This document shows positions 1 through 11,311 of a stretch of 64,000 nucleotides of DNA, one piece after another. This DNA is from Omphiscola glabra (lineage: Eukaryota > Mollusca > Gastropoda > Lymnaeidae). Position numbers and translations under genes: made by a program. How positions within the stretch are numbered: the stretch's first letter is position 1; each line of letters begins with the position of its first letter. The notes under the pieces are model-generated. The model did no database searches. It was given only the letters and a program-made list of their open reading frames with translations, and had not been told where the DNA came from. The stretch covers positions 28,616,049 to 28,680,048 of the forward strand of contig OZ024801.1 of NCBI GenBank assembly GCA_964017045.1. Reading direction: 5' to 3'.

Positions 1-126
1 CAAAACATTTTTTTTTTAATTTTTAAGTTTAAACCTGCAATTACGCTGTGAGAGTGTTTGATACTTCGAGTATTCATTAACGCGAGCAAAGAATATTTTC
101 ATAAATATATAAACGTTTCTTCCTTG

Positions 127-535
127 AATGCATTCATCGAATTCCAGTAGGCCTTATGCTGTATGTCAGTATACACACGTTGCTTTCTGAGATACACACA
201 ACAGATTCCAGTACACACATCGAATTCCAGTAGGCCTTGTGCTGTATGTCAGTATACACACGTTGCTTTCTGAGATACACACAACAGATTCCAGTACACA
301 CATCGAATTCCAGTAGGTCTTGCGCTTTATGTCAGTATACACACGTTACTTTCTGTGACACACCCATCAAATTCAAGTACACACAACAGATTCTAGTAGG
401 TCTTGTGCTGCATGTCAGTATACACACGTTGCTTTCTGAGATACACACAACAGATTCTAGTAGATCTTGTGCTGTATGTCAGTACACCCACTTTACTTTC
501 TGGGACACACACAACAAATTTCAGAAGGTCTTGTG
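127..535. repeat. 83-bp tandem satellite, about 4.7 units
   Basis: The block starting CGAATTCCAGTAGG recurs at 138, 221 and 304, which gives an 83-bp period; later units are diverged. Each unit also holds an internal near-repeat built from ACACA and CAGATTC words. The short open frames here come from the repeat and are not genes. Confidence 0.85.
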
Positions 536-540
536 GTGAA

Positions 541-903
541 ATAATAAAAAGTTTATTAAAACGTAAAACGTCCAAAGCTATAGAAACAAGAAACTGATTT
601 TCTTTAGTAACAATATTTGCGTCAATTTGAAAAATATGGGGCGCATTTTTGTAACCATTTTATCGATTAGATAAGTTCTTATTCCAGGGATTCTTAAACT
701 AATCGATATTATGTAACCCACCCCCTCATTCGAATCGTTTGAATTGCGCTTCTCCGAGTAATAAAATATTTCTTTACGTGGAAAATACCAAACCTTCTAT
801 ACTTTTTTTTTAACGAACTTGTAGAAAATCAAATAATAAATTCGAAAATGAGCCATAAAAAATTAAAATCATCAAAGTAATTTACAAAATAAAATTTTAA
901 GAA
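541..903. other. AT-rich intergenic stretch
   Basis: I see no coding potential, RNA gene or recognisable transposon end here. Homopolymer A and T runs dominate. Confidence 0.5.
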
Positions 904-1171
904 ATCCATCCATCCATGTGGCGCTACAGTCCATGTAGGGCTTTGGCCTGCCTCACCACTTCTTTCCACTAAGACCTAACTAATGCTTTTCTTTTCCATG
1001 CTTGGATTCCCATTTGATATAGATCTTTTTCCACATCATCCATCCATCTAAGCCTAGGTCTGCATTTTTGAGCCGTTTTCCTCGGGGGGGGGGGGGGGGT
1101 TTCGGTGATGCACTCTCTTCAATCCTCTGCCATTTGGCAATCTCTCTAAATGTCCTGCCCAGCTTAGCCTG
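904..1171 (-). mobile_element. LINE 3' end remnant (reverse transcriptase C-terminus)
   Basis: Read on the minus strand, this encodes a degraded non-LTR retrotransposon C-terminus: a stretch like PRLRWMDDVEKDL, then GIQAWKRKALVRS, then WKEVVRQAKALHGL and a stop. It is followed by an ATGG-type simple tail. A second copy of the same family lies on the plus strand at 15715-16225. A G-run near 1085-1098 has broken the reading frame. The family is probably RTE- or CR1-related, but I cannot fix the clade. Confidence 0.65.
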
Positions 1172-1391
1172 GGCTTTTTTTTAAATTTCAGCTACTATTT
1201 AAGAAATACACAAACAAAATAGTTTTAAAAGGTTACCTTTCATATTTTTCATATAAAGTTTTTTTTTAATTAATTCATGGAAAACATTTCATCTTTTTAA
1301 TATCTTAAGGCCCGTTATTGTTATGTTATCAGTTAAATTCCCAAAGAAAAAATTATTAAATCAAATGCTATGTGAAGAATACCTTATAAAT

Positions 1392-2582
1392 TTATAACAC
1401 TTTGGATTTGTCGGTTGATTTTCGTCGAAACATCGCTTGCATTGTAGACCTGTAGCGCGTGTTAAACGCTAAGTACACAAATACGTTGCACGCAATATTG
1501 AAAGCCTCAAACGTGTACCTAATCGTATTAGCGATGAAATAGGTGTGCTCGTAGCGCCTCAGGAGATTGAAATCTGGTTCACACAAGATTGCGTAGAAAA
1601 ACAGCAACTTTGGCGTGGTGCATGCCACGAAAATAACCGAAACAATGGCAGTTGATTTGATGGCCTTCAATTCTTTTCTGTGTAAATTTTTACACGGGGG
1701 AGAAATGGATGTGTTGATATTTCTTCCGGATGTCATACTCTCGCTACTTATTTTAATTGTGCGGCCATCAGACGAAACAGAATATTTTTGGTTTACAAAA
1801 GTCTTCAAACTCTCATTGGGGATAGGTTTTTCATTAGTCAGTACAGTTTTTATAGAGCCAGCCTCTAAGTGCCAGTTATTTGTACCGTTCCTAAACTTGT
1901 ACGACGCTCGTAAGCTCGATGCCAGGATGACCAAACAGACTGAGACGGTAGCTTGACAGGTTGTCGTGGTGACTAGTGCCATGGTGCTTCGGAATGACAT
2001 TACTTGTGCCCTATTTTGGGACGTAGTAAGCATAAATACAGTTGCATTACTGGCCAGGTCAAATGTTTCCTGCAGACCTTGCGAGGCGAATATCGGTACG
2101 CATAGAGCGATACCCACCATGCAAATTCCCGCCACGACGAAGGATGCTCTGGTCTTTGTGAATGTGTTTTTGAATCGGAACGGGGACGCAACACACCAGC
2201 ATTTCTGCACTGCTAGGAATGTCGTAATCCCTTGGGAGATGTCGTAAACTGGTCCGTAGTAAAACATAATTAGCAAGGACAACGTGTCGCCCTCAACGCG
2301 CCATTGCTGAAACACAAACTTTGAGAGGAGCAAGGAGCACTCTGCCGATATCAGAAATATGACGCAGATCAGATCGGCTCCGGATATAGCGAAGAAACAC
2401 ACAGACATGCTGTCCCTGAGTCCGATTTTTAAAAAGATGATAATATTGAAGACGTTTCCGATCAAACCGAGCAATAATATCGGTGGATGTATGATGGTTC
2501 CAATGTACAGTGAAATAAGTTTTCTTGTTTCTAGCGTGAGTATGTCCTGTAGTGGAGTCAACTCCTTAACTGTGATGTTCAT
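1392..2582 (-). CDS. class A GPCR, gastropod chemosensory-receptor-like
   Basis: An intact single-exon receptor of 396 residues, presumably a plasma-membrane seven-helix GPCR. TM1 spans about 28-52 and carries the GN motif at 42-43. A charged loop KIGLRDSMSVCFF follows, with TM2 about 60-82 holding GAD at 68-70. TM3 ends in AVQKCWC (124-130), so the usual DRY is replaced by QKC. TM6 is about 311-333 (CTTPKLLFFY) and TM7 about 350-371, where NPxxY is replaced by NVFVY. Residue 2 lies in a possible N-glycosylation site (NIT). The frame also has an upstream ATG at 2666, but the start at 2582 aligns with the neighbouring paralogue at 7753-8946. The family resembles receptors expanded in gastropods and expressed in chemosensory tissue. 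The ligand is unknown, and a peptide receptor is the main alternative. Confidence 0.85.
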   Translation of the reverse strand: MNITVKELTPLQDILTLETRKLISLYIGTIIHPPILLLGLIGNVFNIIIFLKIGLRDSMSVCFFAISGADLICVIFLISAECSLLLSKFVFQQWRVEGDTLSLLIMFYYGPVYDISQGITTFLAVQKCWCVASPFRFKNTFTKTRASFVVAGICMVGIALCVPIFASQGLQETFDLASNATVFMLTTSQNRAQVMSFRSTMALVTTTTCQATVSVCLVILASSLRASYKFRNGTNNWHLEAGSIKTVLTNEKPIPNESLKTFVNQKYSVSSDGRTIKISSESMTSGRNINTSISPPCKNLHRKELKAIKSTAIVSVIFVACTTPKLLFFYAILCEPDFNLLRRYEHTYFIANTIRYTFEAFNIACNVFVYLAFNTRYRSTMQAMFRRKSTDKSKVL

Positions 2583-3976
2583 TTTTAAAAAGTTAAAAAA
2601 TCCAGTCACCACGAAGTCCTCATATAGCGACACCAAAGTCCTCACAAGTATACATACCACGATCAAGTCTGCGAATGTTCACGAGATGAATATGTTTCAA
2701 TTGATTTTCAAGGTTTTTTTAATTTTTTAAAATATCTCATGTACTTTAAATTCGAACACGTATTGTTGTTGTTTTCATACGTGAACTAACACATGAAACG
2801 TATATGTGTCAAAGATATAACCACCAATATGATAAAATCATTTGTTGTCTTGCCGTTCCTCTTCTGATTACAGGCCCGACTATGAAAACTATGACTATTA
2901 AAATAGATGAGCTTAATTCATAATTTTAAATGATATGCATATAACAGCCTTTGACAACTGTATTTCTTAACATAGCTTTTGTATAGCTTGTTGTCAGTGA
3001 CTTGCTTTAAACGGGATTATATTCACTTGTGCGTTCTAGACTAGACTGGAAATTAAATTCAAAGTGATTAAATATTATGTGCCATGCATGAAATTACAGT
3101 TATTAATCAACTTGGTAGGTTGCCTTAATGCTGTTGTCAGCAGCGCCACGGAGACAATGTCTACTGACACCACGGACGCACCGACGCTACTGACGCCACT
3201 GACGCACCGACGCTACTGACGCCACGGACGCACCTACGCTACTGACGCCAGGGACACATTGGCGCTACTGACTTCACTGACTAGGCTTGTTACTGGAGCT
3301 GCCTTCAAATAAAAAATCAAAATTAAAATACATGTCATGAATTATATAATACGTTATGGACAAGACTATGTTTACAAAGCCAGTGTATGCTGGATGACTA
3401 TCTGGGCGTACGTTATGCTGTCAAATAATAATAATTGAGCAGCAATTTCACCGCTCAGGGCAAAAAAAAGGACTTTGTCTTAACAGTATTGATCTTGTCG
3501 TTGAAAAACCTTTAATTATGACCGTAAATTATGGGAGCACCAACAAACAAATTTTGATCGACTCTAACTTAACCGGACGCATTAATGATATATTTATATA
3601 TGATATAAATCGAAGCGAAGGATGATAATATGTTATAAATTATCTACTTTTGTGTTATTACTGAACGTTATTCCTTGAGATGAAACAATAAAAATCCGAA
3701 ACGATCTATTATGCTCTCAAACCCCGTATTCACTTTATAATTTTTGGAAAAAAAATATAGTTTTCTTCAGTATAGGCAGTTAGTATGAGTTAGTGAGTAA
3801 ACTGCTTGGGTAAAAAAAAAAACTAATAGAAAAAAAAACATATTTGTTTTACAACACGTTTTCATTCATATGCCTACGTGGTTATTTAAAAAATTTAAAA
3901 AAAGAATACTGGCATAACGAAACAAATATAAACGCAACAGTAACAATTCCATTTGTAATGCCGATTATTTCTTTGC
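2583..3976. other. intergenic region upstream of GPCR gene
   Basis: AT-rich sequence with a short minisatellite at 3130-3285 and nothing else I can support. Any promoter for the minus-strand receptor should lie in the first few hundred bases, but I see no clear TATA or initiator element. Confidence 0.4.
3130..3285. repeat. GACGCCACTGACGCACC-type minisatellite
   Basis: Imperfect tandem copies of a unit of about 26-27 bp made from CACTGACGCACCGACGCTACTGACGC words. It is CG-rich against an AT-rich background. Confidence 0.75.
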
Positions 3977-3990
3977 TTGTCGGCGGCTCT

Positions 3991-4543
3991 GAAATATTAC
4001 ATTCACTGAAAAGGACCGCGCTATTGCTCTTTTATGGCCCCGACAAGTAAGGTACAGGCCTGCCTCATCTGGTGGGCAGTCCCGTAAATCAGACTCTCGA
4101 CATGGTTGGCTGGGAGGACCCCAGTCACGCCAGTCGCCAGCGTTGAGCACTCGGCTAGAAGGTGCTCGATTGTCTCCGGTGCCTGGCCACAGTGGCGGCA
4201 GCTCGGGTCCCGCAGTGGGTGTAATCTATTCAAGTAGCTGCGGGTAGGGCAATGTTCTGTTCTCATCTGGGTGATGAGACTCTGGTGGTGGCGTTTAAGA
4301 CTCCACCACTGATCGCATTTGCGGTTGTTTTTGGGCATGTTCCGGTAAAGTTTTCGGGCCGTGTTCCCCTGTTCCAATTCTTTTAACCACTCCTCGTGGC
4401 AGAGGTCCTTGATCCAGGCTTGGGCCCACAGTTGGGTCATTGGGGAAGAGCCTTGCCTCGCAAGACAGTCGGCTCTGTCTTGTGGTGGAATCCCCGCATG
4501 TCCTGGGTTCCATTGAAGGGTCACTTGGCCTCCGTGTGACTGT
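3991..4543 (-). mobile_element. 5'-truncated LINE (RNase H and C-terminal CCHC), 14-bp target duplication
   Basis: The minus strand (stop at 4021) reads the end of a retrotransposon polyprotein. It starts inside an RNase H domain (WNPGHAGIPPQDRAD) and ends with a zinc-knuckle-like stretch CRHCGQAPETIEHLLAEC, of the form C-x2-C-x8-H-x4-C. This layout is typical of Jockey/I/R1-like LINEs. The insert is flanked by the exact 14-bp direct repeat TTGTCGGCGGCTCT at 3977-3990 and 4544-4557, the mark of target-primed reverse transcription. It is truncated at its 5' end, as is usual for such insertions, and the remaining frame is open for at least 167 residues, so the insertion is not very old. Confidence 0.85.
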
Positions 4544-4557
4544 TTGTCGGCGGCTCT

Positions 4558-7540
4558 AAAATGAGCTATTCGTCTTAATCATCTGTCCATCTGTCCGTCC
4601 TATCAACGCCCACCCCCCTGATTGCGTAATGCAAACTTACCATTAAAAATCTGTTTTGCCGAGATTATTGTGGCATCCATTTTTTAAAAAAAAAAGCATA
4701 TTGCTCTCCGTCTGTTATACTGTGTGGTCTTAGACATGCAGTGTTGTGGAGGCATGAGTGCCGGTCAGGGAGGATGTCGGAGGAGTTTGAGGCGAGAGGA
4801 CGTGCATGGAAGAGTGAGAGTTTGGGGGGGGGGGGTATGTCATAAATGATAAACATAATTCCGTTGATAATCATGAGGATTTCACTTGGTTTCATTTATC
4901 ATCATAAATCTCAGAATTGAGCGTTTAAATTGTGTTGGTTTTTTTAAAATCATTAGTAATGCAATCATAAAATTGTATTTCCCAGCGTTCAAACGGGTGA
5001 TTGCTTTTTCCGCTCCCAGTTGGAGCTATCCAGTGCTCCGCAAATTTTAAATCCCCCCGGTGGAGCAGCTCTAGTTCATGACGCCCCGGGTGATCCTTGA
5101 TTTGGCCGCACTTACTTAACAAAAACCATAAAGCTTACACACATACAAAATTAGATACATACAATAGATAAAGTGGACCGAAAATGGCCGCGCCAAAACA
5201 ACTGCCGCCCTGGTTGGACTGACACCCCCCATCCCTTTTTCAACCTATTCCCCTCATCCTACCCCGTGGATATATTTCATAAGCCAGTTTAACCAACATT
5301 TTCACAATTAACCATGATTGCCAGAATTCTAATGCTAACATGCAATTAACTAGACTAATTGCCTTGACCACAACAAAGTACTTACAGTAAAACTTCTTGC
5401 ATTCTCGTTTCTGTATTGGCGAATTAATGGATTCCCGAAATGTTCATTGGAACCTAACTTAAAAAATGCATTCGCGCCTTTTTTCCACATATCTGCGAAA
5501 TTTGAGAAACCCTTGGAAAATACACAGCAGAAGTGTTGGTTTTTTTTAATAACAATTTTTACAAAAGTACACAGTCCATTCAATTATCTTTCATTTGATA
5601 CCTCATTTTGTCTTACAAACCCAACAATAATATTTGAAATAGTTTTTTTTAATCCCAACCTCTCACTTCTGGTACCCGGGTACGAATAGTCGCAGCCTTT
5701 AGAACTATTTATAATATACCCTCAATGCAAAATTCGCTGATTAGGTATCAGACAGCTTGTTGGGAAGCAGTCCACGAGTCACACCAGAAGCGTAATCTAT
5801 ATATAAGAGAAGAGATGCTGCCAATTGTGATTTTAGACATATACATTTTAGTACACTTTATTATTAGTTTAATAATTTCATTTAACGTTCAAACTATAAT
5901 TTTTATGAATTTATTTTATGCCGCCCCCTCTGTATTTTTTGGGCCGGCCTAATAAAAAGTCATTCGACACCATTGTATTTCAGGGGCGCACCAAGCCCTT
6001 TTTTTTTTTTTAGTCCTATCATCCGTATCAAGTGAGATGTTTTGTGGTGGGCCATTTAGTTTATATTTTATAGTACTTTATTGGGGAAGGTCGTGTCTTG
6101 TTGTTTTTCAAATATTGTTTTATTTTGTACTTTTTAGCCAAAGTGCTCAACGATTCATCTCTATTGGAGACCGGGAAGTGGGGGTCAAAATTTGAGATGC
6201 CAGATTCAGTCCGCAAAGGTCGCTCCAGGGTCAGTGGAAGTCAACGGTGACTTAATGATCACGAAGGGTTGTATTGTCATCGGTGTTGGGTAAGAGAGCA
6301 ATGTTTTAAAGCTCAGTTGGACATCAGGGAGAGGGTCAAAATTGAGATGCAAGATTTGAGCCGGAAAAAATAAACGGACCAAATTGCAGGCGTAAGGAAA
6401 GCGTGTAGAAACAAGCGAGCACTAGTTAAGAAACACAACAGTGACGTTGCTTAAGCCTACACTACACTCTAGATAGATGTCACACATTATACGCAGCGGA
6501 GTAGAATAATACACATAAAGGACATTCGGCTATTCTCAACAAGTGAAGAAAAACGTACTCTAAGGCGGTCTTTTTTATTAAACTTTTAATGTTTCTCTCG
6601 TTATATTCAAAATCTCCACAACCAAAGGCGTATCGTTGATATATGTGAGAGGGGGACACACCCCCATGTCAAACCTGAAATGCATTCCTGTCACAGACTA
6701 TCGGGAACTGGAACAAGCTTCCAAAAGGAACAGTTGAGGCGACTACACTTGACACATTTGCGTGTCTGTTGCCCCCTGCTTTCCAACCCCCCAAGATCCC
6801 GACACCCTCGCTGAGTAGTTCTTGCAACTAGTGAAGTATCCTCTTCAACGCCATGCACAGAAACACTGCGGACCCCCTCTACATACATAGTAGTTACAAT
6901 GATCTTGGGCCCGCGAGATATAGAAGAGTAACACATTTTTTATTTTTTTTAAAAAAGGTTTTCTTTAAACGTAATTCAAAATGCACTGGGAAAAAAAGGG
7001 GATAACAATAAATGAGCATCACCAACCTACTTTCGCTCTTAATACGTAGTAACTACGGTGTTAAGCCTCTCAGCCTACGGCACTACGACGAGTCTATAAA
7101 CACCCTGTTTTCGGGGTTTTTTTCGGTTGTGTGGTACATTTTTCATTACAAAAATAATTAGGGTGTTTTCGGTAAACATTTACCGCATTTTTTTTTTGTT
7201 AACACCGAAAGCAATAGGAATAAGAGTGATCACCCTTTGCGGTCTTGGTCTCAATGAACCAACCAGAATATTTTTCTTTCAGGTGATTTCGTTGTTTAAC
7301 ACCTAGCTGCCCGTGTGCTTGCTTGAGACCTCTTCTCATCCTTGAGAAACACATCGGAAGATCATATCCTGTGTAGTTATGTGTTAACTTACATAAGCAT
7401 TTCAGTTGATTTCCTTACACAACTTTTATTTTTATAGCAAACCAGCTCTTCCCCCCCCCCCTCCCAAGATTGACCAAAACACTCTCTGGAGCTTGAAACT
7501 ACGTTTTTGAGCGCTGAAAACTATTCTATTCTAACACTAG
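4558..7540. other. intergenic region between the two GPCR loci
   Basis: I find no gene here. Around 6182-6210 and 6332-6365 there are two degenerate copies of a GGGTCAAAATTTGAGATGC word, suggesting an old local duplication. The stretch at 5950-6010 looks like a worn transposon end (GGGGCGCACCAAGCC). Confidence 0.4.
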
Positions 7541-7548
7541 CCCAGGGG

Positions 7549-7714
7549 CAGGGCCAAATTTAGACTTGCAGAGGCCCTAAGCTATAAAAAGTCCAGAGGC
7601 CCCCTACCGTTTGAAATTACATGAGGTGGTCAAAGAAAAATTTAAAATCTATAGCTGACAGATTGTGAGGTCCTAAGCTGTAGCTTATTTAGCGTATACG
7701 TAAATCCGGCACTG
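7549..7714. mobile_element. hAT MITE, 166 bp, exact 8-bp target duplication
   Basis: It begins CAGGGCCAAATTTA and ends TAAATCCGGCACTG, which are imperfect terminal inverted repeats. It is flanked by the exact 8-bp duplication CCCAGGGG at 7541-7548 and 7715-7722, typical of the hAT superfamily. It sits just beyond the 3' end of the broken receptor. It is too short to code for anything. Confidence 0.85.
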
Positions 7715-7752
7715 CCCAGGGGGTAAACAGGTCTCTTAATAAAAAAAATCAG

Positions 7753-8946
7753 TCACAGACGCGTCGAAGTGGTGCTTCGTCCGAGGCAAGGGGACATCAG
7801 TGCTGTCCTGAACCGCTTGTTACACTTGAGGTACACGAAAATGTTGGATGCGGCGTTTAGGGCCTCGCACGTGAACCGAAACGTGTTGGCCACGTAAAAA
7901 GTGTTCTCGTACCGGTGTTGCATGTTGAATTCCGGCTCAAAGAGTGAAGCGTAGAAGATCAAAAGTTTTGGTGTGTTGCACAGCGCAAAGATGAACGAGA
8001 CGAGGCTCGTCGACTTCACCAACTGGACTTCGTTTCTTGATATATTCTTACACGGGCGAAATCCGGAAGTGACCGTCTCGCGCTCCATTTGGGAAAATTT
8101 GCTGCGTTGAATTTGCATTTGATTTTGAGACGGTGCGACGGGAATTTCCGTTTCTAAATAAGGCTGTGTTGAATTTTTAATTTTTAAAAGTTGCTTGTGG
8201 ATATGTTTAAGATTTTTGGTGGCGGTTATAGAAATTGGTATACTTAGTGTATCCATTGAGGTTCTGAAGGTTGACGACGCTCGCAAACTTGAGGTGAGTA
8301 TGGCTAGACAGACCAGAACAGTCGCCTGACATACGGTCGTCAAAGCTAATGCAGTAGTGCAACGAGCGGAAAAGACGCTGGTCCAGTCAGCCGATGTCCA
8401 GAAGATGAAAACAGTTTCATTTTTATTCAGACCACCGGCCTCCTGCAGACCGATCGACGCATAGACCGGCGCGTAAAGTGCGAGGCATGCGCCGCACATG
8501 AGTGACGTCGTGACAACAGCTCTAGGCCGCGTGAAGGTGCGCTTGAACCGCAGAGGCAGCGCTACGCAGCAGCATCTCTGCACGGCGATGAATGTCGTGA
8601 TCGCCTGCGAGACGTCGTAGAACGGTGCGTAGTAGTACACCATTAGCAGGCTGACGGTGTAGCCGTCCACGCGCCACGACGTCGGGAGAAGCGTCGTGAA
8701 CAGTTAGAGGTAGTCTGCCGGTATCATGAATGCAACGCATACCAGGTCGGAGCATGACAGGAGAAAGAAACAAACGGATATGCTGTCTCGCAGGCCGATT
8801 CTCAAGTAAACGAAAATGTTCAAACAATTTGTCACAAACCCAAGGGCCAGTATCGGTGCCCTGACAAAAGCAGCTAGAGCAAACGCTATTGCCGTTCTAG
8901 TTTCGATGGGCATTAAATCTACAGATGCGCCAATGGTAGCGTTCAT
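7753..8946 (-). pseudogene. second chemosensory-type GPCR, interrupted by one in-frame TAA
   Basis: This is a paralogue of the receptor at 1392-2582, on the same strand and of the same length, 397 codons including the terminal stop. Reading starts at 8946 (MNATIG) and runs 80 codons through TM1 and TM2 to PADYL. A TAA follows at 8704-8706. The frame then continues unshifted through LFTTLLPTSWRVDG and the rest of the receptor to 7753. Shared features are LRDSISVCFF, WRVDG before TM3, AVQRCCC in place of DRY, NTPKLLIFY in TM6 and NIFVYLKCN in TM7. Everything except the one codon looks conserved. It may be a recent pseudogene, a segregating null allele, or an assembly error. Confidence 0.85.
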
Positions 8947-9967
8947 TTTCCAATTTTAAAAAAACCGTTGCAGGAGAATAATTATAGGTTTTTAATCTTT
9001 TCAGTTTTCAGTTATATCATAGAAAAGCTCATGTCGCCTGCAAGCGTTTTGAACGTTTTTCTTTTTCTTAAATGGCTTGTATCAATTCCGTCAGTCTGAC
9101 AAATGATTCTGTAATAACAGGCTGCGATCAATGTGTGCAGATTGTTAAAAATAAAATAATAGGTTATGGTGGATTGCACAACTTTAAAGCACTAAAAATA
9201 TGTCCTTCTACAGAAGTACTTTCGTTCCGTCTGAAATATAGAACTCTCGTGACAATTTAAAGTTATAGGAAATAAACCCCTAGGGGGTGGGGTGGAAAAG
9301 ACACGCAAAATAAGGTGAACTGTGCCTTGAAGCAAAATGGGGTCAAATAATTTATTGTCTCAAGTGTTTTGTAATGTTTATTTTAGTAGACGTTCTATAA
9401 AACTATTTGATTGACTTAAATAATGCATTTTGTTCTCCTGTCCCATTGTTGTTGTTGTTGTTTTTTAAATGCTAACATCCTTTATTTAAAAGTGAAGCCA
9501 TTCTTTGGCCTGGCCAGTACAACGTTGAAAGCTTCAAAAGCTTTTCATTAACCACAGAAAGAATCTTATTCAATAGCATTCTCGACTAAAAGGATAATGA
9601 CAAATCAATTGCACCTATATACACTATGATTATGATGACGTAGAAATTTTTACAGCACCTGTAGGTCCAATGTATTTGCGTGTAAACGTGAAAACAAAGT
9701 CTGACTGGCACGGGCCGCATTGTGGCCAGATTTTCCTTTGGGCGCATCACCCAAAAAAAGTCAAACAAATTTAAATGAATGGTGAGTCAGAAATAGAAGT
9801 CCAAACAAGCCATTTGTAGCATTATTTTCCATCTATCATGTGTGACAATACGTTACTTCAGAAGGAATCTGTTTGTTCCCACGCACTATTCACATCTCTT
9901 GGAAGTAATCCATCAAAACCATCTCTATTGTAGCACCACTTGAATGTGGCTGCAAAGATTATATTTG
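8947..9967. other. intergenic, nothing recognised
   Basis: AT-rich sequence upstream of the broken receptor. A small open frame at 9072-9257 has no recognisable domain and I do not call it a gene. Confidence 0.4.
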
Positions 9968-11311
9968 TAAGGTGACCATTTTTTTTTACAATGAAAAGGA
10001 GGACAAAAGGAGGACAAAAAAATTTAAGAAAAAAGTACAACGTAAATAAATAAAACATTTTATTAATTCAAACAAAAATACACTAATTATGCTTACATTT
10101 TTTAAATTATTTAATTACACGAGTATTTTTCCATTGAGTGAATATTTTTTGTCAATTTATCATTTTCTAACATTATATTGGAAATGTCGGAGCAAGAAAT
10201 ATCCTTCATGTTGAATTTTACAGTAAGTGCTGCAGCTAAAGTATCAACATTCAATCTTGATTTCTCACTAGTCCAAAAATCATTGCCAATTGAAAAAACT
10301 CTTTCAACTGCTGCATTAGTTCCAGGGCAGCACAACGTAAATTCAACAAGAATAACTAAATTTTCAAATGGAATGTGTTCATTTTTGAAATAGTTAAATA
10401 TTTCCACCCATCTTTTATCAATTTCAACTTGCTGATTTTCCCATTGTTCTAATTTATCAGAATTTAAATATATATTCAGTCTTCTAATTTCTTCAAACAG
10501 ACAATTGTCATCGATTTTAATATCAGGCATTTCTTTCGATAAAAACTCAACACAGTTTTCAATATCTGTCCAATTTACTTTCGATGAAGTCAAAAAACAC
10601 CATTGAAAACTGTTATTTCCTGTGATATTTGTTTCAGACCATTCTTCGACATATTGGAAACATGTTTGATAAAAATTCTGCACTTCTTTGGTAAACTTTT
10701 CCGTTATGCCCGGATTTGATTCATCTAAGTTTGACAATTTTCTTTTTATTATTAAAGGAATAAATTTGTCTTCAAATCGTGATTTATATTGAAGGACTAA
10801 ATCGTTCAAAATAAGACTAACTTCTGTAGCTGAAATATGTTCACCTTCAATCTTTTGAATCGTTTTGTGGAAAATAGATGCCTGATTATGTACAAAATAC
10901 ATTAATATCTCCGATAATTCATAATTGAAGAAAGATTCCAGAATTTTTGGACATTTGTCTAAACTTAAAAAATATGAACGAAGAGGCTCAAATAATTGTA
11001 AAACACGCTCAATAGCAGGTGTTAGAGCGAGCCATCTTACTTTTGAATATCCTAAAAGTCTTTTGTATTCAACATTTGCGTCTTCACAAAATTGTTTTAA
11101 AGTAGCTACACGAACAGTAAAACGACTAAAATACAAATAAATTGCCGTTATTATTACTTCTACATCAATTGGCATGGCACATGACGCTGTGTTGATTGCA
11201 TTAGTTTTAAAATATCGAAAAGGAGGACAGAAAGGAGGACACTTATTGAGGGAGGAAAGAATCTACAAAAGGAGGACTGTCCTCCCTAAAGGAGGACGAT
11301 TGGTCACCTTA
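9968..11311 (-). mobile_element. hAT element with partial transposase
   Basis: The ends are matching inverted repeats: TAAGGTGACCA at 9968-9978 and TGGTCACCTTA at 11301-11311. Both are followed inward by GGAGGAC-type subterminal repeats. The word ATATTTG flanks both ends (9961-9967 and 11312-11318), a probable target duplication trimmed or shifted by one base from the usual 8. The interior codes for the C-terminal part of a hAT transposase on the minus strand. The coding region begins only about 110 bp inside the right end, so the N-terminal BED finger and the first part of the catalytic core have been deleted. Confidence 0.8.
10111..11199 (-). pseudogene. N-terminally deleted hAT transposase
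   Basis: An open frame of about 360 residues without a proper start; the first internal Met is at 11175. Upstream in frame it reads INTASCA, a likely part of the conserved hAT core. Further on are KVRWLAL, then the C-terminal dimerisation region with CCPGTNAAVERVFSIGND and LNVDTLAAALTVKFN. Intact hAT transposases run roughly 600-700 residues, so about half is missing. The remaining frame has no stops, so the deletion may be fairly recent, with mobility depending on an enzyme supplied elsewhere. Confidence 0.8.

Noticed and set aside
1615..2247. Plus-strand frames of 93-113 residues
   Set aside because: Antisense of the intact GPCR.
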